A stretch of DNA of 17,287 nt from Bacteroidales bacterium (lineage in GTDB: Bacteria > Bacteroidota > Bacteroidia > Bacteroidales > Dysgonomonadaceae). The notes beneath the pieces were generated by a model. That model worked only from the letters and a program-made list of their open reading frames with translations, had not been told where the DNA came from and did no database searches. Both the position numbers and the translations under genes were made by a program. Shown in pieces: positions 1 to 8,345 of the stretch (its first letter is position 1; every line of letters begins with the position of its first letter). Location of the stretch: positions 1 to 17,287 of the forward strand of contig JAAYTC010000086.1 in the NCBI GenBank assembly GCA_012518155.1, given 5' to 3'.

Positions 1-1286
1 TAGGAGGGACGGACGATCAACAGACGGTGTTCTATACCGGACTGTATCACGCGCTGATCCATCCCAACGTGCTGAACGACGTGAACGGGGAGTACCCGGA
101 GATGGAGGGGGACGGTACCGGAACCACCGAAAGCACCCGCTATACCGTCTTCTCGTTATGGGATACTTACCGCAACGTGCATCAACTGCTCGCGTTGTTG
201 TATCCGGATAAACAGCTCGATATGGTTCGCTCTATGGTGGATATGTATAAAGAGGGGGGATGGTTGCCCCGATGGGAACTTTACAGCCGCGAAACGCTCA
301 CCATGGAGGGCGATCCGGCCATCCCCGTGATCGTGGATAGCTGGATGAAGGGATTGCGTGACTTCGACGTGGAGGCGGCTTACGAGGCGATGTACAAATC
401 GGCCACCACCCCGGGGAAGGAGAACTTTATCCGTCCCGATATCGATGATTACTTGTCCAAAGGCTATATTCCATTACGGGGAGAATTCGACAACTCCGTG
501 TCGCACGCATTGGAGTACTACATTGCCGACCACGCGCTCTCCAAGTTTGCCGCGGCATTGGGAAAGAAAGAGGACGCGAAACGGTTTCACGAACAGTCGC
601 TCCACTACACGAAATACTACTCCAAGGAGTACGGCGTTTTCCGTCCTATCTTGCCTGATGGCAGTTTCCTTACGCGGTTTAACCCCAAGCAGGGGGAGAA
701 CTTCGAAACGGTGCCGGGCTTTCACGAAGGAAGCTCCTAGAATTACTCTTTTATGGTACCGCACGACGTGGAGGGGTTGATAAAAATGCACGGGGGAAAG
801 CGAGCCTTCGTGAACAGGCTGCAGGAGGTGTTCGATGATGGGCATTACGATCCGACGAACGAGCCGAACATCGGGTATCCTTACCTCTTTTCTCGCGTAA
901 GAGGGGAGGAGTGGCGTACCCAAGAGCAGACCTTGATGCTGCTGGAAGAGCATTTCAAAAACAGTCCCGACGGGCTGCCGGGCAACGACGATACCGGGAC
1001 GATGTCCACGTGGGCGGTCTTCTCGATGATGGGGTTCTATCCCGACGACGCGACCGATCCCTCCTACACCTTCACCACGCCCGTTTTCGATCAAATCACA
1101 CTCGAGTTGGATAAACAATTTCATTCAACCGACCACCTCAAGATAAGGACGGTCCGCCCTAATCCGAACGCGATCTATATCGACCGAATAGAGGTCGACG
1201 GCAAACGGTGGAAAGGGTTCCGAATCTCGCACGACGAGCTGATGAAGGCGAATGAGATCCTCTTTTATCTTAAAGAGAAAAGATAG
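1..1286 (+). pseudogene. GH92 family alpha-mannosidase, 5' partial, interrupted by an in-frame TAG
   Basis: The frame is open from the left edge (codons from position 3) to TAG at 1284-1286, apart from one TAG at 738-740. Before it the protein shows GH92 landmarks: FYTGLYHALIHPNVLNDVNG, SLWDTYRNVHQLL, GDPAIPVIVDSWMKGLRDFD. After it come NYSFMVPHDVEGLI and GLPGNDDTGTMSTWAVFSMM, the conserved acidic motif near the C-terminus of the (alpha/alpha)6 domain. The pieces are in the same frame, so this is a nonsense change, not a frameshift. GH92 enzymes are calcium-dependent inverting exo-alpha-mannosidases, usually exported, that trim host or yeast N-glycans and mannans; they are about 750 residues long, so roughly the N-terminal 40 percent lies outside the window. 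The family is clear from motifs. Whether the gene is dead, or the stop is a sequencing error, cannot be told here. Any restart inside would lack half of the catalytic domain. Confidence 0.88.
738..740 (+). other. In-frame amber codon at the conserved Trp of the GH92 domain
   Basis: The codons around it read G-S-S-stop-N-Y-S-F-M-V-P-H-D. GH92 proteins carry Trp at this place (motif of the form EG-x-A/S-W-x-Y-x-W/F-x-V-P-H-D), so a single G to A change turning TGG into TAG explains it. The frame is intact on both sides. TAG is used as the normal stop at the end of this gene and of rarA, the symporter and the carboxypeptidase, which argues against a reassigned TAG. Confidence 0.9.
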
Positions 1287-1322
1287 GATGGGCAAGTCCC
1301 TACTGGTTGGGCGAACGGCTAC

Positions 1323-1359
1323 AAAAGGGATGCCCGAAGTGTTTATAAATATCCCTTTT
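1323..1359. terminator. Possible bidirectional terminator between convergent genes
   Basis: The arms AAAAGGGA (1323-1330) and TCCCTTTT (1352-1359) are perfectly complementary, with a 21-base loop. Each strand ends its stem in a T run, as expected between the GH92 gene (ends 1286) and the acyltransferase gene (ends 1439 on the other strand). The large loop and short stem make this weak. Confidence 0.3.
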
Positions 1360-1406
1360 AGTGTTGGAAATATTTAAAGCGGCACCAACGGGATGCCCGA
1401 AATGTT
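1327..1406. repeat. Short direct repeat in the intergenic region
   Basis: GGGATGCCCGAAGTGTT (1327-1343) and GGGATGCCCGAAATGTT (1390-1406) match at 16 of 17 positions, 63 bp apart. They lie between the two convergent genes. This may be a small duplication scar; no function is evident. Confidence 0.55.
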
Positions 1407-1438
1407 CGTGAGCCGATGGTTCGGGGAAAAGAAGTTGA

Positions 1439-2749
1439 TCAAAGGCGAATCAACTGCACGATACGTTCCCATTGGCCGGGGAACTGCTTCGCGAAACGGC
1501 GTACTTTTCTGTCCCGTGTGGCTAACCTCCACCATTCCCTCCAGCGGAGATAAAAGTAGAAAGTAAGGGGCATCGCGAAAAGGTAGCCCAGTGCCAAGAG
1601 CCAATGGCCCGAGATGCCTCCAAGAAGGAGCGACTGGAGCAGCGAAAATATTGGCACGAAGAAGAGGCCCGCGGCATACCGGGCGGATGAGAGGAACTGC
1701 TTATCCTTGAACAGCCCCTTGAGCTTGTTGTTGAGCAGCAACGGGATGATGCCATTGATAAAGCCAAAGAGGGCGACCGGCGAGGAAAGAATGAGACCGG
1801 TGAAACGAGTGAAAAGTTGGAACCCCGATGAGGGCCTCCCTATCGGGTCTTTGGAGGTAAAACCGTGTTCTTCCAACAGGCGGAGGGCTTCTTGAAACCC
1901 TTCAACTTTCTCTTCGAATTGTTCCCGTTCACTCTCAAACAGGTCATCCAGTTTCTTCACGATATGCAGGGATGCCTGCAAGAAACCGTCTTTACGATCG
2001 GAGAACAGTTCTTCCGCGAGCCGATCGCCGTTCCAATCAATCGCGAGTTGGTACTCCTCGTAATATTCATCGTTCCATATATTCACCACCATCGATTTAA
2101 GACGCGCCTCTAACTCTTGCCGTAACTGGTTAATGGCGAGGCCGGGGTTCTCTTGATACACCTCTTTGTATTGGGATACCTCGATGGGTTTGCCGAATGT
2201 GACATACGCGTCCGATAAAAAAGCAGAGACGTCACGATAGTAGATGGCTACCGGCACGATCTGGCTCTTTAATTCAAAATCGAGCGCTGCCTCGGTGGGC
2301 AACGCGATGCGGGGCACTGCTTTTTGGATGGGGAGGAGCGATTGCTTCGGGTTATGCCGTCCTTCCGGGAATAGGGCCAATGGGTTGTTGTTCTTCAGTA
2401 TACGAGCCGCGTTATCAAAGATCTCGTTATTTTTATCCAAGTTATCTTTCCCGTCCCGGATTCGGAAGACCGGCATGATACGTAATCCTCTTAGTAACCA
2501 GGCGACAAACTTTTGTTTAAAGATATCGGCTCGCGCGAGGAAGACAACCTGCTTCGCGTGGTAACTTGAATATACCAGCATAAGTGCGTCAAGCAACGCG
2601 TTGCGATGATTGGGAGCCAGGATGATGGGCCTCTTCGTTGAGACGTTCTCCTTTTTTCCTGTAAAAACCAGTTTCCGGAAATTCAACCGAAGGGTGGTAT
2701 TCACCGGAATTTTGGCGAGTGTGTAACGGAAATCGTATCGGTAAATCAT
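1439..2749 (-). CDS. PlsC-type glycerolipid acyltransferase with C-terminal membrane segments
   Basis: The 436-residue protein carries the four blocks of the PlsC/LPLAT fold: APNHRNALLDAL (H48 to D54), GLRIMPVFR (about 88-96), LFPEGRH (126-132) and IVPVAIYY (about 164-171). These enzymes move an acyl chain from acyl-ACP or acyl-CoA to a glycerol-phosphate or lysophospholipid acceptor at the inner membrane. The catalytic block has five residues between His and Asp (HX5D), not the usual HX4D of bacterial PlsC, resembling the eukaryotic Sct1/Gat-type enzymes. The C-terminal part (about 310-410) has two or three hydrophobic segments ending in a basic, Trp-rich tail. The middle (about 180-310) is acidic, probably helical and not recognised. 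It lies 74 bp downstream of the bile-acid-type symporter gene on the same strand, so co-transcription is possible. The acyl acceptor cannot be named from the sequence. Confidence 0.85.
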   Translation of the reverse strand: MIYRYDFRYTLAKIPVNTTLRLNFRKLVFTGKKENVSTKRPIILAPNHRNALLDALMLVYSSYHAKQVVFLARADIFKQKFVAWLLRGLRIMPVFRIRDGKDNLDKNNEIFDNAARILKNNNPLALFPEGRHNPKQSLLPIQKAVPRIALPTEAALDFELKSQIVPVAIYYRDVSAFLSDAYVTFGKPIEVSQYKEVYQENPGLAINQLRQELEARLKSMVVNIWNDEYYEEYQLAIDWNGDRLAEELFSDRKDGFLQASLHIVKKLDDLFESEREQFEEKVEGFQEALRLLEEHGFTSKDPIGRPSSGFQLFTRFTGLILSSPVALFGFINGIIPLLLNNKLKGLFKDKQFLSSARYAAGLFFVPIFSLLQSLLLGGISGHWLLALGYLFAMPLTFYFYLRWREWWRLATRDRKVRRFAKQFPGQWERIVQLIRL

Positions 2750-2823
2750 ATCAAGTTGTTGTAAACGTTCCTCTTCGGGTGTTCAATGAGCGGGCCGTCT
2801 CTTTCTGTATGCTCCGTCCGGTT

Positions 2824-3789
2824 TTAGCGTATCGGTTCAGGAGAAACAATCCGCCGTCTCCAGTAAAACGCGAGGATCAAACCGGCTATAATGTGCCAGA
2901 TACCCCACCACGCGGCAATAAAAGCCATGCCTCCAAGCTGTAGTTCCGGGGGGAATATCCTTGGATTGAAAATCAGTGCCAATCCCAATCCAGAATTTTG
3001 AATACCTGTCTCTATAGAAATTGTTCTGCAATTTAGTTCACTTACCTTAAATGCTTTGGGGAAATAATACCCGCTCATGTAGGCCAGTCCGTTATGGATA
3101 AGCACCAGGAAGAAAATCAGATGGATGTAGCGTAAAAACAGGTCGAAATTCCCCGCCAGGGCTGCCACGATAAACCCGACAAAAAAGATAACAGAGGCGG
3201 CTTGCACCGGCTTATCGACTCTTTTGGTGAAACTGGGGAACTTCATCCCCACGAACATTCCTAACATCACGGGGATGCCAAGGATCAGGAACACGGTACG
3301 AAACATCTCCACGGGGTCAATCGAAATGGGTACCAACAGGGGGGAATGCTTCGCGTAAAGGCCTCCCCAGAAAGCAAAATTAAAGGGGGTCATAAAAAGG
3401 CTCAACACGGTGGTAATGGCGGTAAGGCTGACCGAAAGCGTGACATTTGAGCGGGATATCGAAGAGATCAAGTTGGAGACGTTCCCCCCCGGACACGCCG
3501 ACACCAGGATCATTCCCAAGGCAACCGCGGTTGTGGGGCGTAAAATTATCACCAACAAAAAAGTGAGCGCGGGCAGAAGCACGTATTGTGCAATTACACC
3601 CAATACTACCGGTTTGGGACTTAAAATAAGCACTTTAAAATGCTTCGGCTTAATGCTTAGTGCCACGCCAAACATGATAAAGGCGATGGCAATATTCATC
3701 AGGTTAATGCTTTCCTGATTGAAATTTAACCGGACGGCGTCTAACTGTTCCAAGTTCCCGAACAGGGACAGAAGTGGGGTAAGGTACAT
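2824..3789 (-). CDS. Bile acid:sodium symporter (BASS/SBF) family transporter
   Basis: The protein has 321 residues from the chosen start and about nine or ten hydrophobic segments. Family signatures are ACPGGNVSNLISSISRSN in the first crossing-helix region and ETGIQNSGLGLALIF in the second, with the Glu and Gln that line the sodium sites in characterised BASS proteins. Family members carry organic anions (bile acids, pantothenate, keto acids) with Na+ across the inner membrane; the substrate here is unknown. The frame is open back to an ATG at 3871-3873, but the ATG at 3787-3789 is preferred: the upstream 28 residues do not look like this family, and a good promoter -7 box sits at 3811-3819, inside that stretch, so a transcript from it could not encode the longer form. 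The acyltransferase gene follows on the same strand. Confidence 0.88.
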   Translation of the reverse strand: MYLTPLLSLFGNLEQLDAVRLNFNQESINLMNIAIAFIMFGVALSIKPKHFKVLILSPKPVVLGVIAQYVLLPALTFLLVIILRPTTAVALGMILVSACPGGNVSNLISSISRSNVTLSVSLTAITTVLSLFMTPFNFAFWGGLYAKHSPLLVPISIDPVEMFRTVFLILGIPVMLGMFVGMKFPSFTKRVDKPVQAASVIFFVGFIVAALAGNFDLFLRYIHLIFFLVLIHNGLAYMSGYYFPKAFKVSELNCRTISIETGIQNSGLGLALIFNPRIFPPELQLGGMAFIAAWWGIWHIIAGLILAFYWRRRIVSPEPIR

Positions 3790-3810
3790 TGGACTGTTTG
3801 ATTTTAAGAT

Positions 3811-3843
3811 GCAAAAGTAATAAAAGCCGAGAGACAATACAAA
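3811..3843 (-). promoter_or_regulatory. Bacteroidota-type promoter of the BASS transporter gene
   Basis: On the minus strand TTTG (3840-3843) and TACTTTTGC (3811-3819) are 20 bp apart and match the Bacteroidota pattern TTTG ... TAnnTTTGY. Transcription would start near 3804-3806, about 15 nt before the ATG at 3789. This placement decides the start codon. Confidence 0.65.
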
Positions 3844-3884
3844 AGCTTGCTTTTTAATTTGTCCGAGGCGCATCTTACTTTATA

Positions 3885-3922
3885 CAAAGTTACAAAAAAT
3901 ATCCATTGATTTTGTAACTTTG
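3885..3922. repeat. Perfect 13-bp inverted repeat between divergent genes
   Basis: CAAAGTTACAAAA (3885-3897) and TTTTGTAACTTTG (3910-3922) are exact reverse complements with a 12-bp spacer. Each arm also spells a -7-like box facing outwards (TAACTTTGC on plus at 3915-3923; TAACTTTGT on minus at 3884-3892). It may be a regulator-binding site or a pair of divergent promoter elements; neither outward box has a clear TTTG at the expected -33 distance. Confidence 0.6.
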
Positions 3923-3952
3923 CTTAGACGTGCCGGGCCATCGTACGGAAGA

Positions 3953-3985
3953 TTTGACTCGGCAGCGGTCATTCATTATCTTTGT
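3953..3985 (+). promoter_or_regulatory. Bacteroidota-type promoter of rarA
   Basis: TTTG (3953-3956) and TATCTTTGT (3977-3985) are 20 bp apart, a full match to the Bacteroidota consensus. Transcription would start near 3991, about 15 nt before the rarA ATG at 4006. The leader is A/T-rich with no clear Shine-Dalgarno, which is common in this phylum. Confidence 0.75.
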
Positions 3986-4005
3986 AAAGATAAAAAAGAA
4001 TTTTT

Positions 4006-5280
4006 ATGACTACACCCCTTGCAGAGCGGTTACGCCCGCAAACACTTGACGAGTATATCGGACAGAGCCATCTGATCGGTAAAGGAGCCGTGTTGCGTCG
4101 GATGATCGACTCAGGACGGATTCCGTCTATCATCTTCTGGGGACCGCCTGGCGTGGGTAAAACTACTCTTGCCCATATTATTTCAAACACCATCAAAGCG
4201 CCCTTCTACAAGTTGAGCGCGGTGAACTCGGGGGTGAAGGATGTGCGCGATGTGATCGAAAAAGCAAAAAGTAACCGCTTCTTCGACGCCGCGGCCCCCA
4301 TCCTTTTTATCGATGAAATACACCGGTTCAGCAAGTCGCAACAAGATTCGCTCCTGGGTGCGGTTGAAACCGGCACGGTTACACTTATCGGGGCGACCAC
4401 CGAGAATCCCTCCTTCGAAGTGATTCGTCCACTCTTGTCTCGTTGCCAGGTGTATGTATTGAAATCGATGGAAAAGAGGGAGCTGGAGACGTTGTTGCAG
4501 CGTGCCCTCACCGAAGATTATATTTTAAAAGAGCGAGAGATCGAAATAAAAGAGACCGACGCTCTCTTTCGCTTTTCAGGGGGAGATGCCCGTAAGCTGT
4601 TAAATATCCTGGAGCTGACGGTTGCTGCCGATGGGGATGAAAAGGTGGCGATCACCGATAAACTGGTCACCGAACGCTTACAGGAAAACCCGGCGGCGTA
4701 CGATAAAGGGGGCGAGATGCATTACGATATCATCTCGGCTTTTATTAAATCGATCCGGGGAAGCGACCCCGACGCGGCAATTTACTGGTTGGCACGAATG
4801 GTGGCAGGAGGAGAGGATCCCAAGTTTATTGCTCGTCGTTTAGTGATTTCTGCCGCGGAAGATATCGGCCTGGCTAATCCCAATGCCCTATTGCTCGCGA
4901 ACGCGTGTTTCGATACACTGCAGAAGATCGGTTGGCCGGAGGGACGCATCGTATTGGCAGAAACCACCATCTACCTGGCTACTTCGCCCAAGAGCAACTC
5001 GGCCTACTTGGCGATCGATAAAGCTATTGCTCACGTGGGACAGACGGGTAACCTGCCGGTGCCACTCCACTTGCGTAACGCACCTACCTCGCTAATGAAA
5101 GAGCTGGATTACGGGAAGGAATACAAATACTCGCACGACTACGACAACCATTTCGTGAAGCAGGAATATCTCCCCAAAGAGATAACGGGATCCCACTTTT
5201 GGGAGGCCCAGCCTAACCCCGCCGAGAGTAAGATGAAAGAGTGGATGATGAAGCTGTGGGGAACAGAAAAGGGGAAATAG
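4006..5280 (+). CDS. rarA: Replication-associated recombination protein A (AAA+ ATPase, RarA/MgsA)
   Basis: The 424-residue protein is full length for the MgsA/WRNIP1 family. It has a Walker A motif GPPGVGKTT (46-54), a Walker B motif ILFIDEIHRF (99-108), sensor 1 GATTENPSFEV (129-139) and a sensor 2 region with FSGGDARKLLNILE. The C-terminal half carries the family's tetramerisation and clamp-loader-like domain (SAFIKSIRGSDPDAAIYWLARM, then EDIGLANPNAL). RarA acts at stalled replication forks and interacts with SSB and the clamp machinery; it is cytoplasmic. The ATG follows a strong promoter by about 20 nt, and the protein starts directly with the family's usual PLAERLRPQTLDEYIGQ. It is transcribed alone and convergently with the lptD-like gene, 39 bp away. 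Confidence 0.97.
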   Translation: MTTPLAERLRPQTLDEYIGQSHLIGKGAVLRRMIDSGRIPSIIFWGPPGVGKTTLAHIISNTIKAPFYKLSAVNSGVKDVRDVIEKAKSNRFFDAAAPILFIDEIHRFSKSQQDSLLGAVETGTVTLIGATTENPSFEVIRPLLSRCQVYVLKSMEKRELETLLQRALTEDYILKEREIEIKETDALFRFSGGDARKLLNILELTVAADGDEKVAITDKLVTERLQENPAAYDKGGEMHYDIISAFIKSIRGSDPDAAIYWLARMVAGGEDPKFIARRLVISAAEDIGLANPNALLLANACFDTLQKIGWPEGRIVLAETTIYLATSPKSNSAYLAIDKAIAHVGQTGNLPVPLHLRNAPTSLMKELDYGKEYKYSHDYDNHFVKQEYLPKEITGSHFWEAQPNPAESKMKEWMMKLWGTEKGK

Positions 5281-5319
5281 GTAATTGATAACCTACCCAT
5301 GGTACCCATAGTTGGGACC

Positions 5320-8256
5320 TTAGTACCAATCCATTCCCCGGTCGTAGGGCGAACTCCGCTGCTCGTACTTGAGGTCTTGCAGCATCGAAGAGTTGGCTCG
5401 TATGGTGAAATTGTATGATTTATAAGGGCCGATCGGGATAAAGCTGGCCGACATGCTCCAGCAGTGTAGGTTGCGCGTAAGCGTGCAGTTGATGTTGGTG
5501 AATTTCTTCTGGTCGAAGTTGTAATCGGTATTGAACGTGAAGTTCCAGTTCTTGGTCGGCTGTATCGAGCCGCTCAGTCCAAAATTATGGGTGAGTTGGC
5601 CTTCGTACTCCATCCTCTCTCTGTCAAAAGCACCATATCCATAGCGTAACGAATAATTGAAAGAGAGGTTCCAGTTGATCCCGTTTTTAAGGTAGCCATC
5701 TGGATCAAACTCTCCTAAAGAGCTGTCGGAGTTATCGAACATGCTCCTTCCCGGGCCCTCCTCGTAGGGGTTGGTTCCCATCGTGCCATCATCGGGAAGT
5801 TGGCTGTTGGGATCATCCCCTTCGGTTCCCTCCCCGGTTTCACTGTCGTCTCGGCCAAACCACTTTTTAAAAGTGTCTTGATTCAGTGAGTATGAAAACG
5901 AAGTGCCGGTACTTCTCAACTTTCCGAACCCTTTTCCATTCATGATTCGTAATTTGTCTACCCGCCGGGGACTTCCGTTATGATCCACTTCATAAAGGTA
6001 AGGGTCCCATACCGCATTCAAGCTGAGTGTATAAGATTTTGATAGCTTCAAACGGATGTTCGAATTGATATCGCTCCACTTCATGGAGTCCGCCATCATA
6101 TTGTAATTAAAATTGATGCCCAAGTCATCAATCAAACTTATTTTTCGGGTGCCGGTAGAGTCAGAATCGGAACGAATCTTCATCTCTAGGTTGTTCTTAA
6201 AACTAAAGCTAACACCGCCACTTTGTCCCCTGGAAGCGGTGCCGAACATCATCGAGGAGTAAGGTGAATAGGTATACTCCACATCCTCACCGTATTCGTT
6301 TTTATAAGTGTATGTTTCGTAGAAGCCATACCGTGGATCGCCGAAGTCGGGCCGCCAGTTGAGGCTTACACTGGGTGAAAAAACGTGTCGGATGGCCTGT
6401 ACCTTGTCACCGAACATTTTCCAAGGGGTATACATCCCATATAGCTTAGTTTCGGCACTTAGCGCGGTGCTATAATCGTAAACACGTTTAAAGCCGTGAA
6501 TAGTATCCACCGGAAGGTGTCGGCGCGCGATCGGATCCCATGCCTGTTTTTCTGCCCCAGTGTACCAACGTTCGGTATAATTGAAAGATGGAGATACCTG
6601 AATAAAGTCGAATAGGGTAAACGTTGCACTCACCGGAATACGATGTTGCATACCGTTGCTCCAGTCACGTATTAGGTTCGCTTTCAAGATGCGATCTTCA
6701 TTGGTGGTAATCGAATTGCGAAACTCACCGGAGTAGCTCATCGATATTTTTTCGTACCACCGCTCGCCTCCTACCACCATTTTTCTTTTAAACGGGTAAA
6801 TACGGCTCATGTTGATGGACAAGTTGGGCAGCGTGGCCGCGATAGTGGAATCACGTGATACCTGATTAATGCTCATCGTGCCAGAAAGGCTCCAAGGAGA
6901 GTCCGGGAAACGTTGCGTGAGGTTAATGCTCGAACTTTTGGTGTTATTTGAAGCTTCTCGAGAATAGAGACGGCTGAGGTCGCGGTGGTTGTTCTTGCTG
7001 GTGGAGAAGTTCACGCTAGCCGACAACGTACGGTACATGTTGGCCTTGGGATCTTGCGAATGCGTCCAATTAATCCGAAGGTCTTTTGCCACGGAGTAGG
7101 CCGCTGGCACCACATCTTTCAGTTCTCTTTCGCCCGTTGCCGTACTCAGGTAATAGAGATTGAAGTTCCCGGAATATTTGTACCGCTTACGATAATTAGA
7201 GCGAGCCCCCGCGCCCCAAGAACCTTTTGTGTATATTTCCCCGGTGAGAGCCAGGTCGATATAATCACTCAATGCAAAGTAATATCCCCCATTTTGAAGA
7301 TAAAATCCACGCGTCATTTCGTCGCCGTAACTGGGCATAATGATCCCTGAAGAGTAGCTTTTCGTGAAAGGAAAGAAGGCGAAAGGTAACACGATGGGGA
7401 ACAGAGGCACGTCGGCTACCACCAGCCAAGCGGGACCGGTAACAACATCCTGTTCCGGGCGTACCTTGGCCTTAGAAAGGTTCAGGTAGAAGTGCGGATG
7501 ATCGTGCCTGTCACAGGTGGTGTATTTCGCGTTTCGCATGTAGAACGAGTTGTCGGCATTCATCTTCGCCTCGTTGGCCACGATATGCCCTTCACCTTGT
7601 TGGGTGATGACATGGTGAATAAATGCTTTACGAGTTTCAAAGTTATACTTCACCTGCTTCATCTCGTATTCGGTTCCCCCTTCCGCGAAAACGGGATGTC
7701 CAAATTCTGTTCCAAGGGAATCGAGCCCAAAGGTGGAAGAGATTAAACTGCTGTCCATATCCACGGTAATATACTCACCCTTAATTCCCAAGTCTCCGTA
7801 TTTGACATCGGCATCACCATAAAGGTACCCCATGTTGTCGGCGGTAAACACGATCGAGTCCTGAGCGGTGTAATGAACCGTGAATTCAAGCGTTTCTTCA
7901 CGTGCTACGGTGGTGTCAGCAATGGCGACTGTCGCGGCGGTATCAGCCGGTAACGCGATTGGGTTGGTCAGGGTAGTGTCGGAGAGAGCGGCAGTGGAGA
8001 GGGTGTCGGACGGCGCCACCGTTGGGATCGTATCAGGCGGTAGGATAACGCTGTCGGCACGCGTTATTGCATCGGATAGCGCGAGTGCTCTTTCCGGTGA
8101 AACCATATCCTCCTTTTCCGTATCGGATGGCTGTACCATTGATGCAGCGGGTGAGCTTACAGGGCTTGTCTCTATGCTTGCCTCTCTCACGGTAGCGCAC
8201 CGGACTAAGGTAGACAGCACAATAAGCATGTATATGAAATGTAACAATTGCCTCAT
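5320..8256 (-). CDS. lptD: LptD-like outer-membrane LPS assembly protein (OstA domain plus beta-barrel)
   Basis: From the ATG at 8254-8256 the protein has 978 residues. It begins with MR and a hydrophobic stretch (LLHFIYMLIVLSTLV), a signal peptide. Next is a low-complexity linker rich in Asp, Thr, Ser, Ala and Pro with repeated DT pairs (about 26-122). Then comes an OstA/LptA-like beta-jellyroll (about 123-250; VFTADNMGYLYGDADVKYGD), then a long stretch of alternating aromatic and polar beta strands ending in Tyr, typical of an outer-membrane barrel. LptD with LptE inserts lipopolysaccharide into the outer leaflet; Bacteroidota versions are longer than the E. coli protein (about 780). A very acidic, Gly/Ser-rich loop lies near residues 795-855. 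The frame stays open to a TTG at 8326-8328, but only the 8256 start gives a signal peptide. It is 89 bp downstream of thrC on the same strand and may be read from the thr operon or from its own promoter in that gap. Confidence 0.88.
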   Translation of the reverse strand: MRQLLHFIYMLIVLSTLVRCATVREASIETSPVSSPAASMVQPSDTEKEDMVSPERALALSDAITRADSVILPPDTIPTVAPSDTLSTAALSDTTLTNPIALPADTAATVAIADTTVAREETLEFTVHYTAQDSIVFTADNMGYLYGDADVKYGDLGIKGEYITVDMDSSLISSTFGLDSLGTEFGHPVFAEGGTEYEMKQVKYNFETRKAFIHHVITQQGEGHIVANEAKMNADNSFYMRNAKYTTCDRHDHPHFYLNLSKAKVRPEQDVVTGPAWLVVADVPLFPIVLPFAFFPFTKSYSSGIIMPSYGDEMTRGFYLQNGGYYFALSDYIDLALTGEIYTKGSWGAGARSNYRKRYKYSGNFNLYYLSTATGERELKDVVPAAYSVAKDLRINWTHSQDPKANMYRTLSASVNFSTSKNNHRDLSRLYSREASNNTKSSSINLTQRFPDSPWSLSGTMSINQVSRDSTIAATLPNLSINMSRIYPFKRKMVVGGERWYEKISMSYSGEFRNSITTNEDRILKANLIRDWSNGMQHRIPVSATFTLFDFIQVSPSFNYTERWYTGAEKQAWDPIARRHLPVDTIHGFKRVYDYSTALSAETKLYGMYTPWKMFGDKVQAIRHVFSPSVSLNWRPDFGDPRYGFYETYTYKNEYGEDVEYTYSPYSSMMFGTASRGQSGGVSFSFKNNLEMKIRSDSDSTGTRKISLIDDLGINFNYNMMADSMKWSDINSNIRLKLSKSYTLSLNAVWDPYLYEVDHNGSPRRVDKLRIMNGKGFGKLRSTGTSFSYSLNQDTFKKWFGRDDSETGEGTEGDDPNSQLPDDGTMGTNPYEEGPGRSMFDNSDSSLGEFDPDGYLKNGINWNLSFNYSLRYGYGAFDRERMEYEGQLTHNFGLSGSIQPTKNWNFTFNTDYNFDQKKFTNINCTLTRNLHCWSMSASFIPIGPYKSYNFTIRANSSMLQDLKYEQRSSPYDRGMDWY

Positions 8257-8345
8257 GCGGAAATAGCAGGTAGCGAGCGTATGGTTTTCACACGCGAAAC
8301 TACTCATTAATGCATTAATATGCAGCAAAAATAATAAAAAGAAAC

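Noticed and set aside
474..1124. A 216-codon minus-strand frame opposite the GH92 gene
   Set aside because: It is antisense to clear GH92 motifs and lacks any recognisable domain.
27..1286. A frameshift between two GH92 fragments
   Set aside because: Codons before and after the break are in the same frame; only one TAG separates them.
1..1286. TAG reassigned to an amino acid
   Set aside because: TAG ends rarA, the symporter, the carboxypeptidase and this gene itself at places expected for their families.
3790..3873. Longer BASS transporter starting at ATG 3873
   Set aside because: A consensus promoter lies inside the extra stretch, and the added residues are unlike the family.
5300..5328. 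Hairpin TGGTAC ... GTACCA between rarA and lptD as a terminator
   Set aside because: The stem is only 6 bp with a 17-base loop, has no T run and overlaps the lptD stop codon.
8257..8328. Longer LptD starting at TTG 8328 or ATG 8307
   Set aside because: Those starts bury the signal peptide behind 17-24 extra polar residues.
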